A stretch of DNA of 35,687 bases from an uncultured beta proteobacterium (GTDB lineage: Bacteria; Pseudomonadota; Gammaproteobacteria; Burkholderiales; SG8-39): positions 1 through 35,687 of the forward strand of contig CAIOLO010000057.1 of the NCBI GenBank assembly GCA_903859155.1, given 5' to 3'. Under the pieces are notes generated by a model, which saw only the letters and a program-made list of their open reading frames with translations, made no database searches and had not been told where the DNA came from. The position numbers and the translations under genes are program-made. This document shows, piece after piece, positions 22,943 through 31,009 of the stretch. The stretch's first letter is position 1. Every line of letters begins with the position of its first letter.

Positions 22943-24103
22943 ATGGGGTCTATGGCGCAGGGCTTGTCCTCAGGCGAGGACGTCAAGGGCGAAAGGGACC
23001 GCCAGGGGTATCTGGTCGTGGATCACCTTACAAAGCTCTACGGGAAAAACCGTGCGGCCGACGACGTGACCTTCACAGTGGGAAAGGGCGAGATGGTCAC
23101 ACTGCTGGGTCCGTCGGGATGCGGCAAGAGCACCACATTGCGCTGCGTGGCTGGACTGGAAACCCTTGATGCCGGACAGATCACCATCGGTGGCGATCTG
23201 GTCAGCTCGGCCAGCAGCCATATCTCGATTCCCCCGGAGCGGCGGGACATCGGGATGGTTTTCCAATCCTACGCCGTATGGCCCCACATGACTGTGTGGG
23301 GGAATGTGGCGTATCCGTTGCAGGTGCACAAGGTTGCGAAGGACGAGGTGGATGTCCGCGTGCGGCAGATGTTGTCGCTGGTGGGATTGTCGGAGATGGT
23401 GGACCGAAATGTGACAAAGCTCAGCGGAGGGCAGCAGCAACGTGTGGTGCTGGCCCGAGCCATGGTGCACAACCCGCGGATGCTGCTCTTTGACGAGCCG
23501 TTGAGCAACCTGGACGCGCGGCTGAGGGTGTCGATGCGATTTGAGATCCGGCAACTGCAGCAAAGGGTGGGGGTGTCGGCCTTGTACGTCACACACGACC
23601 AGACCGAGGCGATGGTCCTCTCGGACCGGGTCATCGTTATGAACCAGGGGCGGATTGAGCAGGTGGGACCACCGCTGGAAATCTACCAGAAGCCGGTCAA
23701 CTCCTTTGTGGCTTCGTTCTTTGGCGAAGTGAACTTCATTGAAGGCGTCATCGGGGCCTTCGAAGGAACGCCGGTTTCCGTGCCGGTGGAGGTGAAGTGC
23801 CAGGGAAGAATGCACAGGCTGTTTGCGACACCCCAGCCGGGAATGAAAGCTGGGGAAAAGGTGTACGTGTCTGTCCGGCCGCAGGATATTGAGCTGGCAT
23901 CGGAATCGGCGGCGACAGCGGAGACGCCAGCCCTGAAAGGCACGGTTTCGCGAATAGTGCACATGGGGAGCCACCTCGAATACTTTGTGGATGCGGGAGC
24001 GGTGCAACTGACATGTCACTGTGTTCGTGAAGTGGAGGCAAAGGTAGGGACCACTGTCAACGCATTGCTCAAGGCGGATCGCTGCATCTGCCTGAGCAGG
24101 TAG
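22943..24103 (+). CDS. ABC transporter ATP-binding protein (MalK/FbpC/PotA type)
   Basis: This 386-residue ATPase powers the adjacent importer. Walker A is GPSGCGKST (56-64), the Q-loop glutamine is in VFQSYAVWPHMTV (Gln108), the signature is LSGGQQQR (160-167), Walker B is LLFDEP (181-186) and the switch histidine is His218 in YVTHDQTEAM. A C-terminal TOBE-type domain (about 270-385) follows, with EKVYVSVRPQDIELA. This is typical of the iron, spermidine and carbohydrate importer subfamily. The start is slightly ambiguous: the ATG at 22943 follows GGGGACTAG, and an ATG nine bases later is also possible. Either way about 20 extra residues precede the conserved domain. The gene begins 24 bases after the permease stop. 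It lies 116 bases upstream of the PrpF-fold isomerase gene, so transport and catabolism are probably co-expressed. Confidence 0.95.
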   Translation: MGSMAQGLSSGEDVKGERDRQGYLVVDHLTKLYGKNRAADDVTFTVGKGEMVTLLGPSGCGKSTTLRCVAGLETLDAGQITIGGDLVSSASSHISIPPERRDIGMVFQSYAVWPHMTVWGNVAYPLQVHKVAKDEVDVRVRQMLSLVGLSEMVDRNVTKLSGGQQQRVVLARAMVHNPRMLLFDEPLSNLDARLRVSMRFEIRQLQQRVGVSALYVTHDQTEAMVLSDRVIVMNQGRIEQVGPPLEIYQKPVNSFVASFFGEVNFIEGVIGAFEGTPVSVPVEVKCQGRMHRLFATPQPGMKAGEKVYVSVRPQDIELASESAATAETPALKGTVSRIVHMGSHLEYFVDAGAVQLTCHCVREVEAKVGTTVNALLKADRCICLSR

Positions 24104-24219
24104 GGCCCTAAACGGATGTGGGCCGCGACAGACATGTCCAGTGACAATCGTTTCATCACCTGGCACCGTCGAAGTCTAGACCGTGGCGCGGCTCAGTTCA
24201 CAGTGAAAGGAGTTTCTTG

Positions 24220-25386
24220 ATGATCAGTGGATTTCGTAGGATTCCGTGCGTCATCCAACGAGGAGGCACAAGCAAGGGGGTTTTTCTCCTCGAAAAAGAC
24301 CTGCCGGCAGATCCCGAACTGAGAAAAAGGGTCATCCTGGCCATCTTTGGCAGTCCTGACAGGAGGCAGATCGACGGTCTCGGTGGAGCGGATCCGCTGA
24401 CCAGCAAGGTGGCGATCGTCTCGTGCTCCAGGAGAGAGGATGCAGACGTGGATTACACCTTTGGCGCGGTCGACATCAACGAGCCGATCGTGGACTTCAG
24501 CGGCAATTGCGGCAACATTTCCTCCGGCGTAGGACCTTTCGCCATTGATGAAGGCTTGGTTGAAGCCCAGGATCGAGAAACCGTGGTGCGAATTTTCAAC
24601 ACCAACACCCAAAAAATCTTCAATACCTGCGTTCCAACTCCTGGCAAGAAAACGCAATACCTGGGCGGTTATGTCATCGACGGCGTTCCAGGTGCCGGCG
24701 CAAAGATTCTCCTGGACTACTCAGCAGCGGAGGGATCGATCACCGGGAAACTCCTTCCCACAGGTCATCCTGTGGACGTGGTTTCCATTCCATCCATAGG
24801 AAAGATCGAAATGTCGATTGTTGACGCGGGAAACCCGGGTTGCTTCATCAAGCCCGGGGTTTTGAACTTATCGGGCATTGAAGGACCCCTGGATCCGAAG
24901 ATCATTGAGTCGCTGAATGCCATTGAACTGATCCGCGGAACGGCTGCCCAAATGATTGGATTGGTCAGCGATGCAGCCAAAGCACGGGCGGAGAAGCCTT
25001 CTGTTCCGTTCGTGGCGATTGTCAGCGAGCCCAGAACGTATGCGAGTTTTACAGACGATTCCATCGTTGAAGCCGACGAGATTGATTTTGTCATACGACC
25101 TTTCTACATGCAGGAGATGCACAAGACCGTCGGAGGAACGATGACCGTATGCGCGGGCGCCGCGGCGATGATCGAAGGCACCCTGGTCAACCAGGCCTGC
25201 TCACCGAGGGCGATGCAAACCAAGACGGTCCGGATGGGTCATGCAAGCGGCACCATTTCCATAGAAGCGGAGGTTGCGAAGGACGCAGCAGGCTTTCACC
25301 TGACAAAGGCCGCCTTCGGGAGGACATCGAGAAGGATCATGGAGGGTTTTGTCTACGTTCCGGAGAACCTCTATGCAAGCCGATAG
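24220..25386 (+). CDS. PrpF-fold isomerase (3-methylitaconate isomerase/2-methylaconitate isomerase family)
   Basis: This 388-residue protein belongs to the PrpF/Mii family. Members move or flip the double bond of unsaturated di- or tricarboxylates using a diaminopimelate-epimerase-like fold with two similar lobes. Family marks are the N-terminal IPCVIQRGGTSKGVF (8-22), LGGADPLTSKVAIV with Lys63, and DFSGNCGNISSGVG with Cys97. Lys63 and Cys97 fall where I recall the catalytic Lys62 and Cys96 of Eubacterium barkeri methylitaconate isomerase. RGGTSKG and the C-terminal GRTSRRIMEGFVYVP are also typical. AAAGGAG stands seven bases before the ATG; a TTG codon just before it is less likely. Hydratase and lyase genes follow directly, in the order known for dimethylmaleate metabolism. 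4-Oxalomesaconate tautomerase activity is an alternative. AGG/AGA codons are frequent. Confidence 0.92.
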   Translation: MISGFRRIPCVIQRGGTSKGVFLLEKDLPADPELRKRVILAIFGSPDRRQIDGLGGADPLTSKVAIVSCSRREDADVDYTFGAVDINEPIVDFSGNCGNISSGVGPFAIDEGLVEAQDRETVVRIFNTNTQKIFNTCVPTPGKKTQYLGGYVIDGVPGAGAKILLDYSAAEGSITGKLLPTGHPVDVVSIPSIGKIEMSIVDAGNPGCFIKPGVLNLSGIEGPLDPKIIESLNAIELIRGTAAQMIGLVSDAAKARAEKPSVPFVAIVSEPRTYASFTDDSIVEADEIDFVIRPFYMQEMHKTVGGTMTVCAGAAAMIEGTLVNQACSPRAMQTKTVRMGHASGTISIEAEVAKDAAGFHLTKAAFGRTSRRIMEGFVYVPENLYASR

Positions 25387-25425
25387 ACCCGTCTGCGTTT
25401 GCCAATAATAGAGGGAGAAACAAGG

Positions 25426-26664
25426 ATGGGTATGACGATGGCTGAAAAGGTGCTTGCACGGGCCTCCGGACGCGAGGTCGTTCGGCCAGGGGATATTCTG
25501 GAGTGCAGCGTGGACCAGGTGGTACAGGTGGACCTTTCGTTCGCCCTCATGGACAAGGTTCCCACCCGCGTGAAATCACCCGAGAAGATATCGGTGATCT
25601 TTGACCATTCCGTGCCTGCGCCTTCCGTAAAGGATGCGGATGGCATGGCCATCGCGCGGCGATATGCGAGGAAATTCGGTCTCAAGCTCTACGATGTGGG
25701 CCGGCATGGCATCTGCCACCAGGTGATCATGGAGAACGCGATCGCCCTTCCCGGAACTCTGCTCGCCTGTGGCGACTCTCACACGTGTGCAGCCGGTGCC
25801 CTGAACTGCGCGGCCCGAGGGCTTGGAGATGCCGAGATTCTCCACGCGGCCTGCAAGGGAACAGCTTGGTACATTGTTTATCCCACCGTGCTTTTCGAGC
25901 TGGAGGGGAATTGGGGGGAGTGGGTATCGGGAAAGGATGTCCTTTTCTATATTGCCGATAAACATGGCGACTTCGTTAATCATAATCTTGAGTTCAACGG
26001 AGGCGCCGTCGAGGAGATGATCCTTGACGATCGGCACACCCTCGCGACCATGTGCACAGAATTGAGCGCTGAATTCGTCATGTTTCCGGCTGATGCCAAG
26101 CTCCTTTCCTATCTGCGGGAGCGGACCGATAGAGCCTTTGAGCCCGTGTCCAGTGATCCTGATGCTGTTTTTGAATCCGTCCTTCCGATCGATGTCTCCG
26201 ATATTGAACCTTACGTAGCCCTGCCGCACTCAGTTCCCCACAACACGATACCGATCAGAAAGCTCGACAGGGTCAGAATCGATCAGGCCTTTATCGGATC
26301 TTGCGCCAATGGGAAATTGCAGGACCTGTCCGCTGCGGCCACCATCTTGAAGGGCAAGCGGGTGGCCCCGGAGGTGCGACTGATCGTGACGCCTTCGTCC
26401 CAGGAGGTATATCTCGAAGCGGTTCGTCTCGGGTATGTGAGCACGCTTGTCGAGGCCGGTGCGGTGATCACGCCCCCGACCTGCGGGGCCTGCTTCGGCC
26501 ACCACATGGGGGTTTTGGCAAGAGGCGAGCGATGCATCAGCTCGAGCACTAGAAACTTCAAGGGGAGAATGGGTAGTTCCGAATCAGAGGTATATCTGGC
26601 GTCCCCGGCCAGCGTGGCCGCCTCTGCCATGACCGGATACATCGTTGATCCGAGGGAGGTTTAG
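25426..26664 (+). CDS. Aconitase-family hydratase, large subunit (LeuC/DmdA-like)
   Basis: This 412-residue protein is the 4Fe-4S large subunit of a two-component hydro-lyase related to isopropylmalate isomerase and dimethylmaleate hydratase. It opens MGMTMAEKVLARASG, the standard LeuC-type start. GDSHTC is at 116-121. The three cluster cysteines are Cys293 in GSCANG and Cys353/Cys356 in TCGACFG. GRMGSSESEVYLASPASVAAS near the end matches the GRMG...YLASP signature. The GAGGGAG site eight bases upstream fixes the ATG at 25426. The small subunit begins immediately after the stop codon, so translation is coupled. It adds or removes water across a double bond, probably acting on the product of the PrpF-fold isomerase. 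A housekeeping LeuC role is unlikely because no other leucine genes are nearby. Confidence 0.94.
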   Translation: MGMTMAEKVLARASGREVVRPGDILECSVDQVVQVDLSFALMDKVPTRVKSPEKISVIFDHSVPAPSVKDADGMAIARRYARKFGLKLYDVGRHGICHQVIMENAIALPGTLLACGDSHTCAAGALNCAARGLGDAEILHAACKGTAWYIVYPTVLFELEGNWGEWVSGKDVLFYIADKHGDFVNHNLEFNGGAVEEMILDDRHTLATMCTELSAEFVMFPADAKLLSYLRERTDRAFEPVSSDPDAVFESVLPIDVSDIEPYVALPHSVPHNTIPIRKLDRVRIDQAFIGSCANGKLQDLSAAATILKGKRVAPEVRLIVTPSSQEVYLEAVRLGYVSTLVEAGAVITPPTCGACFGHHMGVLARGERCISSSTRNFKGRMGSSESEVYLASPASVAASAMTGYIVDPREV

Positions 26665-27168
26665 ATGCTGATCAAGGGGCGCGTCTGGGTGTTTGGAGAC
26701 AATGTCGACACCGATCTCATGATGCCGCACGGAGCCTTCGATAAGCCGCGGAGCGAACAGGCTAAATGGGTCTTCAGGGCCAATCGGCCGGGATGGGTCG
26801 ATCTGGTGAAAAAAGGAGACATCCTAGTGGCCGGGAAAAACTTCGGCACAGGGTCGTCACGGCCTGCCGCCCTTTTATTCAAGGAACTCGGCATCGATGC
26901 CGTCGTCGCCGACTCGGTAAACGGTCTCTTCTACAGAAATTGCATCGATTTCGGGCTTCCGGCCTTTAACTGCGCGTCTGTTTCGGATTCCTTTCGTGAA
27001 AACGAGATCGCAGAGATCGATCCTCGCGCCGGAACGATCAGGAATGTGACCACAGGCATCTCTTTGAAGACCGGGAAGCTGCCAGAGCTACTGCTGAAGA
27101 TCATTGCCGCGGGGGGGCTTGTCGAATTGCTGACCCATGAGGGATATCTTGAGCCATCAGGAAGTTGA
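26665..27168 (+). CDS. Aconitase-family hydratase, small subunit (LeuD/DmdB-like)
   Basis: This 167-residue protein is the swivel-domain subunit that completes the active site of the adjacent large subunit. It starts MLIKGRVWVFGDNVDTDLMM, the usual DNVDTD opening of this family. It carries GKNFGTGSSRPAA (78-90), the loop whose Ser-Arg binds the substrate carboxylate. ADSVNGLFYRNCIDFGLPAF follows. The start codon touches the TAG of the large-subunit gene, and GGGAGG lies 6-11 bases upstream, inside that gene's end. The size is normal for archaeal-type LeuD and DmdB rather than the roughly 200-residue bacterial LeuD. The residues just before the GSSRP loop, which determine side-chain choice in LeuD, are not those of isopropylmalate enzymes as far as I can judge. 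It acts with the large subunit in the cytosol. Confidence 0.93.
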   Translation: MLIKGRVWVFGDNVDTDLMMPHGAFDKPRSEQAKWVFRANRPGWVDLVKKGDILVAGKNFGTGSSRPAALLFKELGIDAVVADSVNGLFYRNCIDFGLPAFNCASVSDSFRENEIAEIDPRAGTIRNVTTGISLKTGKLPELLLKIIAAGGLVELLTHEGYLEPSGS

Positions 27169-27180
27169 AAGAGGAAAAGA

Positions 27181-28059
27181 ATGAAAGCATCTACGGTGCT
27201 CAGAAGGTACCTTGAAACCCCTGGCAAGGTGGTGATCGCTCCTGGGGCTTATGACGGATTGTCTGCTCGCCTGATCGCAGAGGCCGGGTTCGAGGCGATT
27301 TACATGACAGGAGGCGGGACCTCGGCTTCCAGGCTGGGCCAACCCGATCTCGGACTGATGACCATGACGGAGATGGTGGCCAATGCGGCCATGATCGTGG
27401 AATGCACTGGTCTTCCGGTGATTGCGGATGCAGACACGGGTTACGGCAATGCCCTTAACGTGATCAGGACAGTCAGAGAATATGAACGGGCCGGGGTTGC
27501 CGCGATCCATCTTGAAGACCAGGTCCTGCCCAAGAAATGCGGTTTCATGGCAGGAAAACAGGTGGTCCCGGTCGAAGAGTTCGTGCAAAAGATCAAAGCG
27601 GCCGTGGATAGCCGAAGGGACCCGGATTTCATCGTCATCGCCCGTACGGATGCAGGGGCGGTCTATGGGTTCGAGGAAGCGATCACGAGGGCCAACCTCT
27701 GTATCGAGGCTGGCGCCGACGTGGCCTTCGTCGAAGCGTCGACAACCCTTGACGAGCTCAGGGAAATCCCAAGGAGAGTGAAAGCCCCCTGTTTAACCAA
27801 TGTCTCGGGACCTGCCAGCAAGACCCCTCCCCTCACGACCGTTGAACTCGCGCAATTGGGTTACAAGATCGGGATTTACCCGGCCGTCTGCATTGGTCCG
27901 GTCCTTCATGGGATCAGGAAAGCCCTGAAAGCCCTCAGCGAGAAGGGGCTCGGCTGGAATCTATCCGAGCCGGCAGGTCCCCACGAACTGTTCGCCGCGG
28001 TGGGATTGAAGGAATGGAATCTGCTGGAACAGAAATACACCACGGAAAAGAAGGACTGA
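27181..28059 (+). CDS. Isocitrate lyase/PEP mutase-family C-C lyase (2,3-dimethylmalate lyase or methylisocitrate lyase-like)
   Basis: This 292-residue enzyme has the TIM-barrel pattern of the ICL/PEPM superfamily. VVIAPGAYDGLSARLIAEAG (17-36) and YMTGGGTSASRLGQPD are early landmarks. The Mg-binding ADADTGYGN contains Asp83 and Asp85, and HLEDQ contains Glu112. The flexible active-site loop is PKKCGFMAGK, with Cys120. Methylisocitrate and dimethylmalate lyases usually read KKCGH here; this protein has Phe122. IARTDA is also present. Cys120 and its KK pair argue for lyase rather than phosphonate mutase activity. The product set would be a keto acid such as pyruvate plus a smaller acid. A short A-rich site (AGAGGAAAAGA) precedes the ATG. 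It lies 12 bases after the small hydratase subunit, closing the isomerase-hydratase-lyase run. Confidence 0.94.
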   Translation: MKASTVLRRYLETPGKVVIAPGAYDGLSARLIAEAGFEAIYMTGGGTSASRLGQPDLGLMTMTEMVANAAMIVECTGLPVIADADTGYGNALNVIRTVREYERAGVAAIHLEDQVLPKKCGFMAGKQVVPVEEFVQKIKAAVDSRRDPDFIVIARTDAGAVYGFEEAITRANLCIEAGADVAFVEASTTLDELREIPRRVKAPCLTNVSGPASKTPPLTTVELAQLGYKIGIYPAVCIGPVLHGIRKALKALSEKGLGWNLSEPAGPHELFAAVGLKEWNLLEQKYTTEKKD

Positions 28060-28218
28060 GCAACATCTGGCTCCATCTTGTCCAAGGAACAAGTCACTTC
28101 TCACCGTCGCTGAAGCTGATTTCGTGGGGGTGATCAGGTTCAATGGCGACCAAACCGCCAATCTATGGAATTTCAACTTCTTCAGGCCGGCTGTCTCCTC
28201 GAAAAAGGAAGAAAACAT

Positions 28219-30195
28219 ATGGTGACAAATCATTTTCCGAATCTCTTTCAGCCTATTCAAATCGGCCCTTTGAAGCTCAAGAACAGGATTGTCATGGCCC
28301 CGATGGGCACCAATTTTGCAGACCCCGAAGCCCCGGGTTTCATTTCCGAAAGGCACAGGTCTTATTACGGTGAAAGGGCGAAGGGCGGTGCAGGGCTAAT
28401 CATCTTCGAAGGGACGAGGGTTAATCCCAAGCGAATGGCGCGGAAAGGCGGGCCTGACCTGCATTCCGACCAGTTCATTCCTGGATTCAGGAAACTGGTC
28501 GAGTTGATCAAGGCAGGGGGAGCGAGATGTGCAGTCCAGCTGAGCGATCGTGGTCGGGTGGGCAATCTGAAAGTGGATTTTTCAGGTCGATTTGATGCCT
28601 CGGATACCAAAGAAGGCGAATACGTCGGCGCCTCCGCGAGGCCTCACCCGATGAGCGGTGTCGTTGCCGAAGCGCTGGCAACGAAGGATCTTGAGGAAAT
28701 TGCCGGATATTTTGCGGATGCTGCAAGTAGAGCGAAGAGCGCGGGCTTTGATGCTGTGGAACTTCATGGTGCGCACGGGGTCTTGCTCAATGAGTTTCTG
28801 TCCCCCTATTCAAACAAACGGACAGACCAATACGGAGGCGACCTTCAGGGCAGGTCGAGGTTTCCCCTCATGGTGGTGAGGCGGGTCAGGGAAGCATTGG
28901 GCGACAGCATGGTCCTGTCCTACAGGATGAGCGTCGTGGAGTTCGTCGAAGGCGGACTCGAAATCGGTGATTCCATCCTCTTTGCGAAGATGCTCGAAAA
29001 CGAAGGCGTCCAGATCATCCACGTCTCTGCAGGCATCAATGAAACGCCTTCGGCCATGAACCGGACCATCCCACCCATGTCTTTCCCGCGCGGCAGGCTG
29101 GTTGGTTATGCCGAGCAGATGAAGAAGGCGTTGAAGATTCCGGTGATGGTGGTTCAGCGGATCAACACCCCTGAACTGGCGGAAGAGGTGATTCGCGACG
29201 GAAAGGCCGACCTGATCGCGATTGGTCGCGCCCTGATTTCAGATCCCTATTGGCCATTGAAGGCCCTGGAGGGGAGATCCGATGAAATCCGGAGGTGTTG
29301 CGCCTGCAACCAGGGTTGCATGGAGAAACTAGTGCAGGAGCAGAGCATGACCTGCCTTCAAAACCCGGAGGTCGGGTACGAAACGCTCTACGCTTCCCTC
29401 AAAAAAGTGGAGAAGAAAAAAAAGGTCCTCGTCATAGGCGGAGGAGTTGCGGGAATGGAGGCGGCCTGTGTATGCGCAGAAAAAGGATACCAGGTTAGAT
29501 TGGTTGAGAAAGGAGATCAGTTGGGCGGCCTGGCGCTAGTGGCTTCTGTCATTGAAGCCAAGAAGGAGTTCGCCGGGGTGGTCGAGTTTCTTGAAAATCG
29601 GCTGAAGAAGCTCGGAGTCGAGGTGCGGTTGAACGAGGAGGTGACAGCGCAAGGCGTGAAGGAGGGGCGTTTTGACGAAATCATCGTGGCGACCGGATCA
29701 ATCCCGATCACGGCCGGAATCAACCTGAGCAACAGCGCCTGTGAGATTCGACTGGCAAAAGATGTGCTTGAGAATCCGCAGAACCTGGGGAGGGAGGTTG
29801 TCATCCTGGGCGGAGGATCGGTGGGGATGGAGGTGGCCGAGTATCTCCAGGACCTGGGCAAGAAGGTGACGGTGATCGAGATGCGGGACGGAATCTGCAG
29901 TGACCAGGGTCCGCTCAACAGGGTTGATGTCATCGAGAGAATCGAGAAGACAAGCGTGGCGATCCTGCTGAAGACAAAGTTGCTTGAGGTGACCGCGAAC
30001 GGGATGCGGATATCAAGGGATGGGAAAGAGGGACTGTTGAAATGCCCGGATACGCTGGTGTTGGCCATCGGGGTGAAACCGAACCCCCTTCCCCTCCCCG
30101 CTGAAGGGCGGGTTCACACGATAGGCGATTGCAGGGAAGTGGGAAACGCAATGGATGCGATTCACGGCGCCTTCCAGGTCGCCATTCACCTTTAG
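28219..30195 (+). CDS. Old-yellow-enzyme-type NADH:flavin oxidoreductase (2-enoate/2,4-dienoyl-CoA reductase family)
   Basis: This 658-residue flavoprotein joins an FMN-binding TIM barrel (about 1-350), an iron-sulfur segment and an FAD/NAD(P)-binding module (about 400-658). The barrel starts FPNLFQPIQIGPLKLKNRIV and has the catalytic ELHGAHGVLLNEFLSP (181-196). Cysteines 360, 363, 367 and 379 give the Cx2Cx3Cx11C cluster motif known from FadH. VLVIGGGVAGMEAA (403-416) and REVVILGGGSVGMEVAEY are the two dinucleotide folds. Such enzymes reduce activated C=C bonds in enoates or dienoyl-CoAs, or demethylate amines. AAAGGAAGAAAACAT precedes the ATG. A more distant ATG at 28165 is less likely. A 159-base gap separates it from the lyase gene. 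In context it may reduce an unsaturated acid of the pathway. The substrate is unproven. Confidence 0.94.
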   Translation: MVTNHFPNLFQPIQIGPLKLKNRIVMAPMGTNFADPEAPGFISERHRSYYGERAKGGAGLIIFEGTRVNPKRMARKGGPDLHSDQFIPGFRKLVELIKAGGARCAVQLSDRGRVGNLKVDFSGRFDASDTKEGEYVGASARPHPMSGVVAEALATKDLEEIAGYFADAASRAKSAGFDAVELHGAHGVLLNEFLSPYSNKRTDQYGGDLQGRSRFPLMVVRRVREALGDSMVLSYRMSVVEFVEGGLEIGDSILFAKMLENEGVQIIHVSAGINETPSAMNRTIPPMSFPRGRLVGYAEQMKKALKIPVMVVQRINTPELAEEVIRDGKADLIAIGRALISDPYWPLKALEGRSDEIRRCCACNQGCMEKLVQEQSMTCLQNPEVGYETLYASLKKVEKKKKVLVIGGGVAGMEAACVCAEKGYQVRLVEKGDQLGGLALVASVIEAKKEFAGVVEFLENRLKKLGVEVRLNEEVTAQGVKEGRFDEIIVATGSIPITAGINLSNSACEIRLAKDVLENPQNLGREVVILGGGSVGMEVAEYLQDLGKKVTVIEMRDGICSDQGPLNRVDVIERIEKTSVAILLKTKLLEVTANGMRISRDGKEGLLKCPDTLVLAIGVKPNPLPLPAEGRVHTIGDCREVGNAMDAIHGAFQVAIHL

Positions 30196-30222
30196 TTTGA
30201 TACGGCGAAGGAAAACAGTCTC

Positions 30223-30936
30223 ATGATCAAGATTCATCCCCTGAATGTGGGAACGATTACGCGGCCGATGACGGGCTTCGGTTACGGGTTTGGCACCGAG
30301 GTGATCGATGTGCCACTGATCGCCTGGTATATCGAAGGCTCGGATAAAAGAATTCTGGTGGATACCGGAGGCGGGGATCCGGCGAAAGCGCCCCCCCGTG
30401 CGGCTCCTTACAAAAGGGAACGGGAGCAGACCCTTGAGAGCGCTCTGGGGAAGATCGGAGTGAGGTGCGAGGATATCGATATCGTCGTCGTGACGCATCT
30501 TCACTGGGACCATTGCGGGGACAACGATCTGTTTCCGAACGCCAAACGCTACATCCAGCGCAAGGAATTGGAATCAGCGCGATCGCCGTTTCCCATCACG
30601 GTGAACGGTTATAACAAAAGGATGGTCGATGAGGTTGACTACACAGTGATCTCAGGAGACAAAAAGATTGCGAAGGGCGTAAAAATCATTTTCGCGCCAG
30701 GCCATACCTATGGATTCCAGGAGGTCCTCGTGGAGACGGGAACAAGGAGGATTCTTATTGCAGGGGATGCCATCAGTTTTTTCAAAAATCTTGAGCAAGA
30801 TCCTCCATTGATCAGCGGGTTCTACGTTGACATGAAGGCGTATTACACGAGTTTGGAAAAAATGGCGGGACTCAAGGCGGACGTGATCCTGCCGGGACAT
30901 GATTTTAAGGTCTTTGAAAAGGAAGTTTATTACTGA
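30223..30936 (+). CDS. Metallo-beta-lactamase-fold hydrolase (lactonase-like)
   Basis: This 237-residue protein carries the complete dinuclear-metal set of the MBL fold: HLHWDH at 92-97 (His92, His94, Asp96, His97), His161 in APGHTYG, Asp182 in AGDAIS, and His226 in LPGHDFK. The N-terminus (VGTITRPMTGFGYG, then VPLIAWYIEGS and ILVDTGGG) resembles N-acyl-homoserine lactonase relatives. The VTHLHWDHCGDNDLFPNA segment is also AHL-lactonase-like. It lacks a signal peptide. AAGGA is about 12 bases before the ATG. In this setting a role opening a lactone or cyclic amide of the pathway substrate fits better than quorum quenching, though that is inference. It lies 27 bases after the flavoprotein gene and 73 bases before the PrpD-family gene. 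Confidence 0.92.
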   Translation: MIKIHPLNVGTITRPMTGFGYGFGTEVIDVPLIAWYIEGSDKRILVDTGGGDPAKAPPRAAPYKREREQTLESALGKIGVRCEDIDIVVVTHLHWDHCGDNDLFPNAKRYIQRKELESARSPFPITVNGYNKRMVDEVDYTVISGDKKIAKGVKIIFAPGHTYGFQEVLVETGTRRILIAGDAISFFKNLEQDPPLISGFYVDMKAYYTSLEKMAGLKADVILPGHDFKVFEKEVYY

Positions 30937-31009
30937 GACCGGCGCCAGGGGATGGAGGCGACAGGATCGTGCTTCCGTTTGACCTTCGATGACAAAGGAG
31001 AGCGACATT

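Noticed and set aside
19885-24103. Reading the ABC system as a ferric iron importer
   Set aside because: The permease and ATPase are of that transporter type, but the binding protein shows no obvious iron-clamping tyrosine pair and the genes lie between catabolic enzymes, so an organic substrate is more likely.
22970-24166. A 398-codon minus-strand frame opposite the ABC ATPase gene
   Set aside because: The plus strand carries all Walker and signature motifs; the minus frame is a His/Arg/Pro-rich shadow.
28143-28373. A 76-codon plus-strand frame before and overlapping the flavoprotein gene
   Set aside because: It overlaps the well-supported flavoprotein start, has no ribosome binding site and shows no recognisable family.
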